This document shows, in pieces, positions 44,582 through 56,200 of a stretch of 64,000 bases of DNA. Within the stretch, counting starts at the first letter, position 1. The number at the start of each line of letters is the position of its first letter. Where the stretch lies: NCBI RefSeq assembly GCF_000003815.2, contig NC_049990.1, positions 7,444,770-7,508,769 on the forward strand, read 5' to 3'. Position numbers and translations under genes: made by a program. The notes below the pieces were generated by a model. That model ran no database searches. It worked only from the letters and a program-made list of their open reading frames with translations, and was not told the origin of the DNA. Origin of the DNA: Branchiostoma floridae. Its lineage: Eukaryota > Chordata > Leptocardii > Amphioxiformes > Branchiostomatidae.

Positions 44582-44903
44582 TAAGTTTGTAATTCAAGGC
44601 CTGGTGCTATCAGTCTTGAAGTAAAGTCGTTTACGGTAGCTCGTTTATCAATTCTAGTGTAGTACTAGGATCAGGGTGCGTGTTCTATGAATACACACAT
44701 TCATAGTTTTACTAGTAATTAGGATGTAAAGTTTTACTCTATTCTGATATATTTTTATTTTGTACTTTGTATAATAGTTGTTGCCATACATTGTACTGTG
44801 TACAATTGATGTGCAATTAAGTTCATTCATTCAATCATAAATAACTGAACTGTTGTTGTTTCCAATGCAGTTGCGTATTACTGACAAGATTGAAGATAAG
44901 ACA

Positions 44904-47247
44904 ATGGCTAGCATAAGCAATTTGAAGGATCAGGCCAAGGTACGTATAGCGTTACAAACTGGTTTATTGCAAACAAAACTCATGGCAGCCTGAAAGGCTG
45001 AATTGCGAGGTTCACACAAGGGTTTAAATAGTATTACAGTACAGGTAAAAGCAATCATCTAATACATATCATGATAAAATTCCATCAAAAGTTCCAGAAC
45101 AAGATGAATCTTAAAAAGACAAATACCAGCTACAGGTAGTTAAGAGTTGTTAACAGAGTTGTATAGGAGTCAGTTTGGAGTCAGGAGTCAATGTGACAGT
45201 GCTGCATTAATTATGTTTGGGGTAGTGTGTGTCGGTGTGAGTCTAAGCAAGGACATTATATCTGATATAATGTCCTTGGTCTAAGTGATTACGAGATGGC
45301 CTACAATGCTTTAGGACGGCCAGCCCAGTATTGGTAATTCTTAATCTTAAGTCTGTATTTGTAGGTGATCTGTAGGTGATCTGTATCGTAGACTTGTGTG
45401 TACATCTGTTTTGTGTGTGTGTCTGTCCTTTTATTGTTGTCGAGGCCCTGGAAGATTAACCGCATTAGGGGCTTAAGGGTATCTCAATAAAGTCAATAAG
45501 GCAATGGCCGCATGGCTTGAGCTAGCTCTGCTCAAATGGTGCATCAGACAATAATAGCAACACTGAGGATGTACGAAGGGGGTGAAGTTTGCCATCTCTG
45601 ATCGTCTGTAATGAATGAATGACCTTTATTGTACATTTGTGCTCAAACAAGCTAAGTACAGGTCGTAGCGCTAGTGATTAGGTACAATTTTGATACATCG
45701 TGTACAAGAAAAAGGTATCTTATCACCTCTATATATGCTAATACATTCTAGTATGTACAAGTTCAACTTCTTCTCGCTTCTTAAAACAGTTATAAACATA
45801 AGGACAGATGGAATCGATAATGTATGTGTAATAGAGTGCAGTATGTGAATGTACACTAATGTCTAGAAGATACCAAACTTGTAAGTCACTCTCACTAAGT
45901 TCTGGGATGGTACAAGGAACACTGTGAGCAAGTACCCCAGGAGAGGCTTAATCACCGTTCCTCCGGTGGGGGAACAGGGTTCTATGGTCATAAGCACGAT
46001 TCTCTGGTCACTGTACAAGGACATCACCATATTTGGGACACAGTCCTGTGGCTTTCCATTAAACCGCCCAGGATATAACTCATCATGATTAAGACATAGA
46101 AAAATGTAACTTTCACTAATAGATAAGGAAATATATAAATAGCAGAGTGGCACTTCTGTATTCAGTTCAGGGTTGAGACTGGAGTTAGGATCAGAGAGAG
46201 AGAGAGAGTGAACAAAGAAGTACCGACGTAGCACCGACTCCTCGTGTTTTCTTGGGTTTTGTGTGTACGAACTAACATCGGCAGCTAATCGCACGAACTC
46301 CATGTAAGGCGCCATAGAAACCAGCTACCACACTACCATCACCCTTACATATGGTTTATCTAATTGCATGAGAAATATGAATTTTTCCGTGGTATTCAAA
46401 TATCGGAAATTAGGGAACATTTGTTGCATATTTTCAAACAGGACGTTTCTTTCGTTGTTGTATAAAGTACAGTCAACAATAAAGTGACACTCAGTCTCTA
46501 TCTTGTTCAAGTTACAGTATTGGCAAATTCGTTGTTCGTTGTTCATGATTGTTATCATTCCAGGTGTGGGAACAAGCAGAGCGGTGGCAGGACATGGCGT
46601 TGTGCATGAAGGAGATGGTGGAGATTGTCCACGCGGAGCATGAGATCGGGAAGCTAGCTTCAGAGGAGAGGTACATGCTGTCCGTGGCCTATAAGAACAT
46701 GGTGGGCTCCAGGAGGTCCGCCTTGCGGATCATAGCGTCCGTCGAGCAGAAGGAGGCCGACGGCTCGGAAACCCGGCAGGCGGCGAAGTGGCTACGGGAG
46801 AAGGTGGAGACCGAGATGAAGGAGATGTGCGACGAAGTCTTGGAGCTGCTCGACAAGTTCCTCATCCCCAGTGTCCACAATGCGGACAGCGAAGTCTTCT
46901 ACCAAAAGATGAAGGGAGACTACTTACGGTACCTGGCGGAAATCACCGACGGCAAAGAGAAAGAGGATATTGTGAAGAAGGCCGAGGAGTCCTACAAGAA
47001 AGCGCACGAGACGGCTGTTGCCTATATGCCCCCAGTAAACCCCATTCGACTGGAAGTGGCGCTAAACTTCTCATTGTTCCACTACGAGATACGGAATAAC
47101 CCCACAGAAGCGTGTCGGCTAGCGCAGGAGGCGTTCGACGACGCTCTAGCGGAGCTGGACACTATGCAAGAGGATGCGTACAAAGACAGCACCCTCATCA
47201 TGGAGCTACTCCAAGGAAACGCCACACGTTGGGCGAGCGAGAATTAA
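44904..47247 (+). CDS. 14-3-3 protein
   Basis: Exons 44904-44939 and 46564-47247 join in phase to 239 aa. 14-3-3 dimers bind phosphoserine/threonine peptides and control many kinases and transporters in the cytosol. NLKDQAKVWEQAER matches the family LVQKAKLAEQAER. LSVAYKNMVGSRRSALRIIA carries the groove Lys and Arg, FYQKMKGDYLRYLAE the groove Arg-Tyr pair, and NPIRLEVALNFSLFHYEI with KDSTLIMELLQGNATRWASE completes the core. Substitutions such as SRRSALR for ARRSSWR, and a short tail ending at the domain, mark it as divergent from zeta or epsilon. The exon at 44871 is open in frame upstream of the ATG, so further upstream coding cannot be excluded. Nearly all coding sequence is in one exon. 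The intron ends in a LINE fragment. Confidence 0.9.
44940..46324. other. 14-3-3 intron, repeat tails only
   Basis: Possible LINE/SINE tails at about 44960-45060 (TTTATTGCAAAC, CATGGCAGCCTGAAAGGCTG) and 45610-45690 (CCTTTATTGTACATTTGTGC). GA repeat at 46195-46208. No gene seen. Confidence 0.45.
46325..46558 (-). mobile_element. LINE ORF2 C-terminal fragment next to a splice acceptor
   Basis: The minus-strand frame reads EQRICQYCNLNKIETECHFI, then VDCTLYNNERNVLFENMQQM, the same zinc-knuckle-like C-terminus as at 35035. The recognisable LINE text ends about 15 bp before the 14-3-3 coding exon at 46564. Confidence 0.8.
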
Positions 47248-50200
47248 GATCAAGGAGAGGACTCCCCCATATCAAGCGCATTTTCGGGTCAACTCGTCTT
47301 GAGTCAACGTCAACGTCAGCTTGTTTTGCTTTTCATACCTACTGTATTTCTTCTGTTTGGATTACGAACGTCCTTTTGACGTCTTTTTGACCTCATATTT
47401 ATAAGGAGCAATGAACAATTGTGCGTTTAGTCTTTTAGCATCTTTTTCTATAATACAAAATTTTGTGGACTTTGGTGATTTTGTCAAAGTCCTAGTTTAG
47501 CGGATGTATTTTTGGATCGCTCCACTTCACATAGGTGTATAACAGGAAGAGCCCATTCTTGCACGGGGGGGGGGTCAAATTCTATTTTGGATGGCTGGTG
47601 ATTAAAAATTCCATTTCTTAGCGAAGTGTTTTGGGACTCTTGGAACAGTCTATTGTTGCATGTTGCTGAAATATGCTGTATTTGCTCTCAAGCAAAAGTT
47701 GGCCTTTCTAGTTTTAATATATATATACTTCCCCATTTGTCCTGTGCTGATTTGTTGTGGGGTACAAAAAATAAACTGGTCCATTTGTGGCATGTTTGTG
47801 CATTATTTTTAAACTCTCTGAGTATGAAATAATGATATAAATGTGCCAGTCAATATCGTACCGATTGTCTTATCCAGAATATTTATGTAATATTGAATAG
47901 GGTGCCTTTAAGGATTTATTGCAAAAAAAAAAAAAAAACCAACAAAGGGAATTTGAGTCGCCTTACCTAAGAGATGACAGGACACCACAAATATGATATT
48001 TTTACTGAAGATATCGTTTTTATTCACTTAAACACTTTTCAAGATACAGAACTTCTCACTCTTTGGCAAGGCAAACAATCCATTATGATTAACTTAGATA
48101 ACTCTTCCATCATACATCAAAAGTTCAACAATCCGAGAGGAGAGGAGGTGTAGAGACAAAGTACAGGGTTCCCGTTTCCTTGGCCGAGAGGCGAATCCAA
48201 ACGCCCCTTCAGCTAGCTTGTTGGAAAATTGCTCAGCACTGTAGTGCAAGTGGTAGCAGCATTTTTCAATAAGGGCTCGGCCAACGGATCTGGTATCTTC
48301 TAAATGACAGTTTTGACAAGCCAGGTGTGATATTATCTACATTTCGACAAAGTGTCCTACCATGGCACCTGCACCGACAACACTGAGCACCAAGTAATAT
48401 ATATCCTTGTGTTGTTGTTGTTTTTTTTAGTGTTTTTTTTTTTACAAGTGGCATTTTTCTGTCCATGACTAGAGTGTATCTTAAGCCAGGATTTAAGAAG
48501 GCTATTGCCATAATTACTTGTCCATGACACAATCGCACAAGGGAACAGCCATACAGTCAACGCACACAATCATTCTACCTTAAACAGAACACATTTTTGT
48601 AACAACTCCAGTATGCAGGATACCTTACTCAAAAGTAGCCACCATCAACCAATTGTCAATGGGGAAGACCAGAAGACAAATTACACCATGCCCATGATTA
48701 TAACATAATAAAGTTTGCATGCAACAAAAGTGTCCTCAAACACTTGTACATAGGAAGACTGTGCTATGGTACTGTATATTCTGTACAAGAACAAGGTCTT
48801 AGCTTCTCTCTTGTGCTTTTCAACAAGTCTCCCATTCCTAGATCATGTAATTGCAACAGAACGCCTTCTATATACATATTCGTGCGTAGGAACTGCCTGA
48901 TAACTTTGTGTGTTGACTAAAAAAACTGAGATACCACCCAAAAATGTATCTTCACAAAAGGGTGCACTAATACAAGATCTACTATTACAAACATATCAAT
49001 CAATAGCCAGGGCGTATGCACTGTGACTCTTCTACTTAGAGGTCCTAGATTTTTTTGTTTTTTCTTATGTGTCTAAGTCTGCCAACCAATTTATCTGTTA
49101 CTACCTGTGTGGCTATTTTTGCACCAAAACCTCACCTTTAAGTTCAGTATACCAAATCATGTGCAAAGCAAGTAGTATACGGTAAAACATTACTATAATT
49201 ATCATAAGCCTGAAAGTAGCTCCGTTTGCTGGTTTCTACAAAGATATAACCTTTCATATAAAATTTGGATCAAAGATATTAATATTATGCTTCTCCAGAT
49301 CGAACGCTTATGGCTGTAAGATTTCAAAGGGACACACAAATTTGCATGGATACAACAAAACAAGCTTCCAGCAGCAGTTCATACAGCCCTATATGCAAAC
49401 TTAAGAAAATCTAGCATGTTCCCCTACAAATCTCATGTTGCTTCAGTTCAAGAGCAATGTAATAGTTTCTTATAGATATCATAAGAGTCAACTAAAAGAA
49501 GCATTCGATGACTGATAAGGAAAAACAATCCCTTACAATGAGGTTACAGTGTTCTCTCTTTGAAAGTCTTGACTGGAAACATTTGAAGAATACTTTTTAC
49601 AACTACAATGTACACATTTTGCTGGAAGTGATAAGTTTTTTNNNNNNNNNNNNNNNNNNNNNNNNNNNNNNNNNNNNNNNNNNNNNNNNNNNNNNNNNNN
49701 NNNNNNNNNNNNNNNNNNNNNNNNNNNNNNNNNNNNNNNNNNNNNNNNNNNNNNNNNNNNNNNNNNNNNNNNNNNNNNNNNNNNNNNNNNNNNNNNNNNN
49801 NNNNNNNNNNNNNNNNNNNNNNNNNNNNNNNNNNNNNNNNNNNNNNNNNNNNNNNNNNNNNNNNNNNNNNNNNNNNNNNNNNNNNNNNNNNNNNNNNNNN
49901 NNNNNNNNNNNNNNNNNNNNNNNNNNNNNNNNNNNNNNNNNNNNNNNNNNNNNNNNNNNNNNNNNNNNNNNNNNNNNNNNNNNNNNNNNNNNNNNNNNNN
50001 NNNNNNNNNNNNNNNNNNNNNNNNNNNNNNNNNNNNNNNNNNNNNNNNNCACCAAGACTGACTGAAAAACATCTTCACTAACATATGGACAGTCCCCACT
50101 GCTAGTTATCTTCCTCCTAACATGGCTGCTTGACTACCCTTCAAAGAGAAAAGACTAAGTTTTCTTGAGTTCCACTTCTGCTACCGAGTACCCAGTGTAA

Positions 50201-50293
50201 TAATGCATATTCAGACTAGTATATAGTGGTAATTTCAATAATTTGAAGACACTTGAATAAAGCTCTGCATAGAATTTTTCACAGTTTTTTTTC
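47248..50293. other. 3' UTR region of 14-3-3 and of the FMR1/FXR gene
   Basis: An AATAAA at about 47766 could end the 14-3-3 transcript. 47430-47730 carries diverged 165-bp-family text (TGCTGTATTTGCTCTCAAGC). A poly-A run lies at 47921-47938. 48000-49641 is AT-rich and gene-free and probably is long 3' UTR of the minus-strand FMR1/FXR gene. The assembly gap follows. Confidence 0.5.
49642..50049. other. Assembly gap, 408 N
   Basis: Unknown bases. Open frames that cross it are meaningless. Confidence 1.
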
Positions 50294-53200
50294 TTAGGCA
50301 GTCCCATTGACTAACTGCTGACTGTGTTCCTGGATACCTGGGCCCCCGTCCCCGTTTATTGCACTTTTCTCGCTACCTCCCCTCTGTCTATTCCCCCTGG
50401 GGCCGCGTTTGGATCGAGACGGGCGCTGCTGCTTAGGCGCGTCGGGTTTCTCCTCGTTTTCGCTAATCATCTTGGAGGTGTCCGTAGACTTTGCGGTTTC
50501 GTGCCCTGAGGTTTCTTCGGCCCTGTCGCCCGTGGCAGCCTCAGGGGATTCTTTCTTGGCGTTTTCGTTGAAGATGACAGTGTTCTGGCGTTCGCGGCGC
50601 CGGCGGTTCCGTCTCCTGCGGTTCTTCCCAGCGCTATCTTTGTTACCATCCCTGCTATTGTTGGCCTCTTCTGTAGGCACAAAAAGACAAAAACATTAAA
50701 ACATGAGTAATTAGTTTCAACAGGTTAGCTAATTAACACATTTCTTTATTACACAACCAACTACAATGTATGTGGTTGTCTCTGCGGATGTTTCCTCAAC
50801 CCTTTGGCTTCTATCTTCAGGGTGTTACGAACTACTTCTTGTTGCATAAATAATTTCATAATTTTAGCTGAACTGTGTTGTTGTCTCTGCCTATGTTTCT
50901 TTAACTTTTTGGCCGCTATGATATCTTCAGGGTAATATGAGCTACTCCTTTTTGTTGTGTTAAATAAATAAATAAATGAAATGAAATATTATGGCTGGGA
51001 ATAGAAGAGCCTAATTCTGTAAGTTAATACATCCTTGTCATTTCATCTTAATGCAACACAGAAAGTAGTTTGCAACACTATTAAAGAAAGTAAAAAAAAT
51101 TACTTGGTAGTGTAGTTAAGTATGATGTTCACGTGAAAACATGACAAGGAAGCAAAACACTTCTAGGTATCATCTGTCAACTGCTTGTGTAAACAACAGT
51201 ATCGCAACTTGTAAAAGTTTTCATTGCACAAAACAGTATGTCAAATATAGGGATGTCTCTACAGAAGAACCTACTTTTATTGGTACATTTACGGCGTGCC
51301 CTACAAGTTCTTGCCATGAAATTACATGTATGAAATAACCACAAAGATTCTACATGTATCTTACATGTATGTAACAAAAGACGAAAGAAAGACTTTTAAC
51401 GGGGTAAATATAACTTGTATGTAACGAAAGACGAAAGAAAGACTTTTAACGGGGTAAATCTAACTTTAACAAGCTAGTCCAAAGGAAGATTTCCAACATA
51501 ACAGAAAAAGAGGTGAATGATCAGAAGTAAACAAACATCTTTACAGAGAGAAAAGAATGTTCAAACTGTGAAACCTAAGACTGAAGTATGTAGCACAACA
51601 CAGTCTTTGCTAGCCTGATGTCTACACGACAGGAAATGCCTCAACTCTACAAAAGCCTGGAGAGCGACAGACCAAAAGTCAGAAAAAGAAGTCCCTTGTG
51701 GGCAAGAAACAGAAAACTCGAGTTGGGATCAAAGAGTGGCTCACAATTATTGAGCTGTTGTATCCTTCCGTGGCACAATCCTGTCAGTGTTGTTGTGGGC
51801 TGGGGTCTTCTTTTTCCGCCCTGGAACTGGCGCAGAGAGACAGCAGTTGTTTTCTGTCATTTGACATTGGCCAATACCATTTTAACCTTCGTTTAGAAGC
51901 TAGCACAGGCCTCAGGAATAATACAGTCATCTCTTCATTAACCCTTGACTCAACAGAACATGTCCCAAGTCCCTCTCAGAATCTGAGCAGGACTCATGGA
52001 ACCTGTCCTGTTGAGACAATAAAGGTTCAGGAAAGAGCATGCCTTGTATTGTTCCCATGGCCTGTAGCTAACTGTAACCAACACCTCTCAATTGAATTAT
52101 TCCACCACCAACTTAAAAAGCCCAACCACAACCTCAGTAAGCAAATTTTAACTGCAAAAATTCACCTTCAAGCTTGCCATATTGTGTTGTGCTACACTAC
52201 AATGAATAACTGTGATAATGTTTTTTAAGTGTTCCCCAGTATGTATATATGTCCATTCTATAAACAAAGCTCACAAACTATTGAAGCAGTAAACGAAACA
52301 ATGCAGCTGAAGCAACACAAGACAGAGTTAGAGGAAAAGTGAGCAAAAAAAAGCTGGCTGAAAGAGGCTATACATAGGTAAAAAAAGGAAAACCATGAAA
52401 TTTCTTTAATTTCCATCACCGATAATGCTGCATGATTTTCTCTTTGTAAACAGTTGGTGATGTGTGTTCACATGAATTACACTAGTCTAGCAAATGACAT
52501 ACAGTACGTAAATAACTAAATCAACACAAAACAGTTAGGATGTGCATGAAATTTACACTTCTTCTGACATGCACAAGATTATAAAGATAGTTTTCTTTAA
52601 TAACACACAGGTGTTAAGACAATGTTTTCGAAACTTTTATAAATTTCATTCTTATAATATATGTGACAATGCCAGCACACATGCATGAGGCTAATGAAAG
52701 CAAAGCACAAACTGCAAAAATAATGAGTAAAGGAGAAAACAGAAACAAAAGAAAACAGGCAAAGACAAGGGCACATTTGGAAAAGCCATGCAACATTTTC
52801 TACAGCTAGAGACTTTTTGAAGTGAGGATGAACAGTTTTTTGGGGTATCTTGTAGTGTTGAAAATTAAGATTTCTTCAAATCACAATATGCAGTTCAGCA
52901 AATGAGAGAAAAGGAATGAATAATTCAACCAATGAGAGAGTGGTTGTAAAATATTTGCATTTTTATGTTTTTATTTTGCATTTCTATCAAGGTTGCACAA
53001 GTCCACTAGCCCGATTGTCCCAGGCACGTGAAAGTGCCCATCGGGCAAGTAAGGTTTTTCAATGAGTGAGATTTTGATATACATGTACTTGCATCAAACA
53101 TTGGTCAACACAGAAAATTAGAGGCAATGTTAACAGAAAAAAGTCTCTTAAATTTTGGGCAAGTGATAAGTTGGTTTGGGCAAGTAAATCTTTTTATGTA

Positions 53201-56200
53201 CTTGCCCGATAGGACAAGTGAATTTTAGAAAACTTGTCCAACCCTGTCTATGTTTTGATGGTGGATAGAGGTATGGGATTAGTCTATTGAAGTTACCAAA
53301 AAGTAGTTTGCATGGAGAGTGCCCTTGCCTTTAAAAGAAAAACAAAATCAACAGAAGAGATAGTGCAGACCCACAGATGGCTTCCCCTTACCCTGCTGAA
53401 TGTATGAATACAATGTCACGTTTGTTCCCCTACCCCGCTCCGTGTTCGTTTCCCCCTCGGTGTCGAGCACAGAGTCCTCCTCGTCGTTACGCCGCCGCCG
53501 ATCGTTCTGCCGGCGGTCCCGGTTACGCCGCTGATTTGGACGCCCGTTAACGTCGCCGTTTTCGTTCTCGTCCTGGTTGAGCACGTCGAAAGGGTTGTGG
53601 TTGTCACCTTGGCGAACTGTAACAAGAAATAAAAGCAATTATAGATGACATCATTCCTAAGAGGTCAAGCAAAGTCATGTAGTGCAATACAGAAAACCAA
53701 AAACAGCCTGCACTATCTCATATTTGCTACTCTGTAATTGGTAAGCAACCTAGGGCAGAGTAGCCCCAGTGTCCTTCTTAAATGAGGTGTTCACTCCCCC
53801 AATGCAGAGGTCAGGCCACCAATACAGGTGTAACAGTATTCATAGAGTGCAAATAAGATAGGATGCTTTGAACACAAACAGCCTAAACAATCTTAGAAGC
53901 TCTGCTTTGGCTCAAGATCTCATGCAAGCTATTCCTGATAGGAACTTCATAACATACAACTTCATGACCAGAGTACATCACCAAACAGACCACACATGCC
54001 GATTGCTTAAAAAATGGCCATACCCTCGCGGTCAAAGTTAGGCTCAGTGTTAATGCGAGGACGGCGGCCACCCCTGCCACGGTTGCCGGAGTAGCGGCTG
54101 CCGCGTACACCACTCGCTTCAGACATGCTGTCCTCTGTTACAGCGGACGACCAATCACTGAGCTCGTCTTGGTGACGGCGATCATTCTCAGACACAGCTG
54201 CAGAAATTTACAAGAGATATGGACATTCAATTATTAACCAAGGTTTTAAAAATCTGCCCAAGGCTATGGAGGATAGGGATGGATGGAGGGAGAGAGTCAT
54301 GTCCATCTGTGCAACCAGCACGACAGCAGAATGAATCTACTCATTATCATAGTAGAGGTACCCTCATTAGATAGCTTTAAACAAGGCCTATGCTTAGGTG
54401 TAAAATATCCAGTCACCCTAAGAAAAAAATGTGAGTTGAACGAGATCTACTAGAAAAGCAGCATGATTAAATGATCCCCAAGGAATGCACACCTCAGCTA
54501 TCCAGGTGGTCAAGACGCTCTTGAGAGTTTTTTTTTTTAAATATGGCAGTAGAATTATATGAATTGACAGTAAATTACAATACTATCCTACTCACCATTG
54601 CGGCTGCCCTGGTACCGTCTGGGCCGCCCCCTTCCTCCCTGTCCCCTCCCCCTGCTGCCCCCACGGCCGCGCCCTCTGCCGTACATCTGACCCCTGCCCC
54701 TGGACGTGGACTCGGTGGTGTCTGACGTGTAGTCCGTGCTGTAGCGACGCTCGCGCGGAGGGGGGAAGTACGTGCCGCCGCCCCCGCCTGCGTTTCGGAG
54801 CTCTTCTGCGATCTGTAGGTTCTCAATGCGGAGCTGCTCAACTTCCTGAAAAATCAGTCATACAGATAACGGTATTGCAAATTAATGGCACAAAACGAAA
54901 GATATGGCAGCTTCCTGTAAAATTAGTCATATAGATAAGTTTACTGCACAATGATGGCATGAGATACAACATATGGTAACATCTACCACTTAACAATAGT
55001 AGGAAAGTACTCAAAACCACCCTGTTAGCGTAAGTGTATAGGTAATATTGGATGAGACTTTGTATCTGTTCAGTCTTTGGTGGCATTTTGAACAGTTGAA
55101 GGTGTGTTTGAGGAGAACTAAACCTTAAGCCCCTTAAGGGCGCACCACTTATCAAAAAGGGCATAGGACCATCTCAATATAATTGGATCAAACCTTGCAG
55201 CCTGGTATTCAATTAGTATGTTGAAAAGGCGATTGTCACCTGTTATGTCAATCCTTTCATATCTGAGGTAAATCTCAATAGATAGATTAACAGTTATGTA
55301 CCTTGAGATGTGCGAGGTGGTAGTCCAACAACATTTTGGCGTTGCTGTTCTGCTCTGTCGTTCCGATGAAGATCATGGGGACATGTTCCTGTGAAACAAG
55401 GCAGACATAAGAGTGGCCCTTAATCATAAGCGGACTGCAAAAGGTGTGAAAATGTGAAAAGTATAAAGGTTGGTTTTTACTTACTGGAACAGAATCCTTT
55501 GCTGATGGATCCTGCACACAACACAGGGTGTCAAGTGGGTTTTTAGGGCTTCACATCACAAACAGCGCATTTACAATAGTTACACTGTACACAGGTTTGG
55601 GACCAGGGTTGTGGCCAGCCTGAATCATTTTCCGTCCCCTCGACTTTGAATGGAAATCCTATTGAGCGCCGAAGGCACAGTGCGCCGTTCCAAAAAATAA
55701 TTTTGAAATCTAGACCCTTTGAAATGCCATTTTCTGCATTTTGAGCTGTAAATTTTTAGTCTGGAGTAAGCCGTTCAACAGCATCGATCTGTTTTGGTGA
55801 AAAATTACACAAGGGTTTTGGGCTGAATTTTTTTACATATCCATTTTTGTCTGTCACGGGACGGAATGGGCAAATATTTTTTTAAGGCCCCACCTGCAAA
55901 ATTTCGTCAAAGGACGGAAGGACGGACGCTGGCTACAACCCTGTTTGGGACATAAGTCTACTTACGTTTTATAGTCACAACGATTTTAGCACCAAAACCA
56001 CAATTTTCTCTGCATTGCCTCGGCTGTCAGTCATACAGTACTGTAAATCTTGAAATGTTTGCCGTGGTTTTAGACCCAATTTTTGCGGCGAGCTCCCCAA
56101 TGCAAATTGTGAAAGTTTGTATTTCCAATGTATTACTGCAATATTGTTTCAAACATGAGGTAAAAACACAGCAAAAACCTCCTTTCCCATTTATGGCAAA

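Larger units (their letters stand above)
41651..44870. other. Intergenic region with two inverted DNA elements
   Basis: Between the AFG1-type start (minus) and the 14-3-3 coding start (plus). Putative promoter of the ATPase at about 41651-41860. Apart from the elements listed, a 165-bp-family unit lies at about 43070-43340 and a related stretch at 43380-43640. The frame at 43653-43889 is not recognised. A 5' non-coding exon of the 14-3-3 gene may lie here. Confidence 0.5.

Noticed and set aside
49508-50099. Frames of 150-188 codons across the gap
   Set aside because: They are made of N and have no meaning.
51698-52228. 176-codon plus-strand frame in an FMR1/FXR intron
   Set aside because: No recognisable domain, odd composition, and no supporting exon structure.
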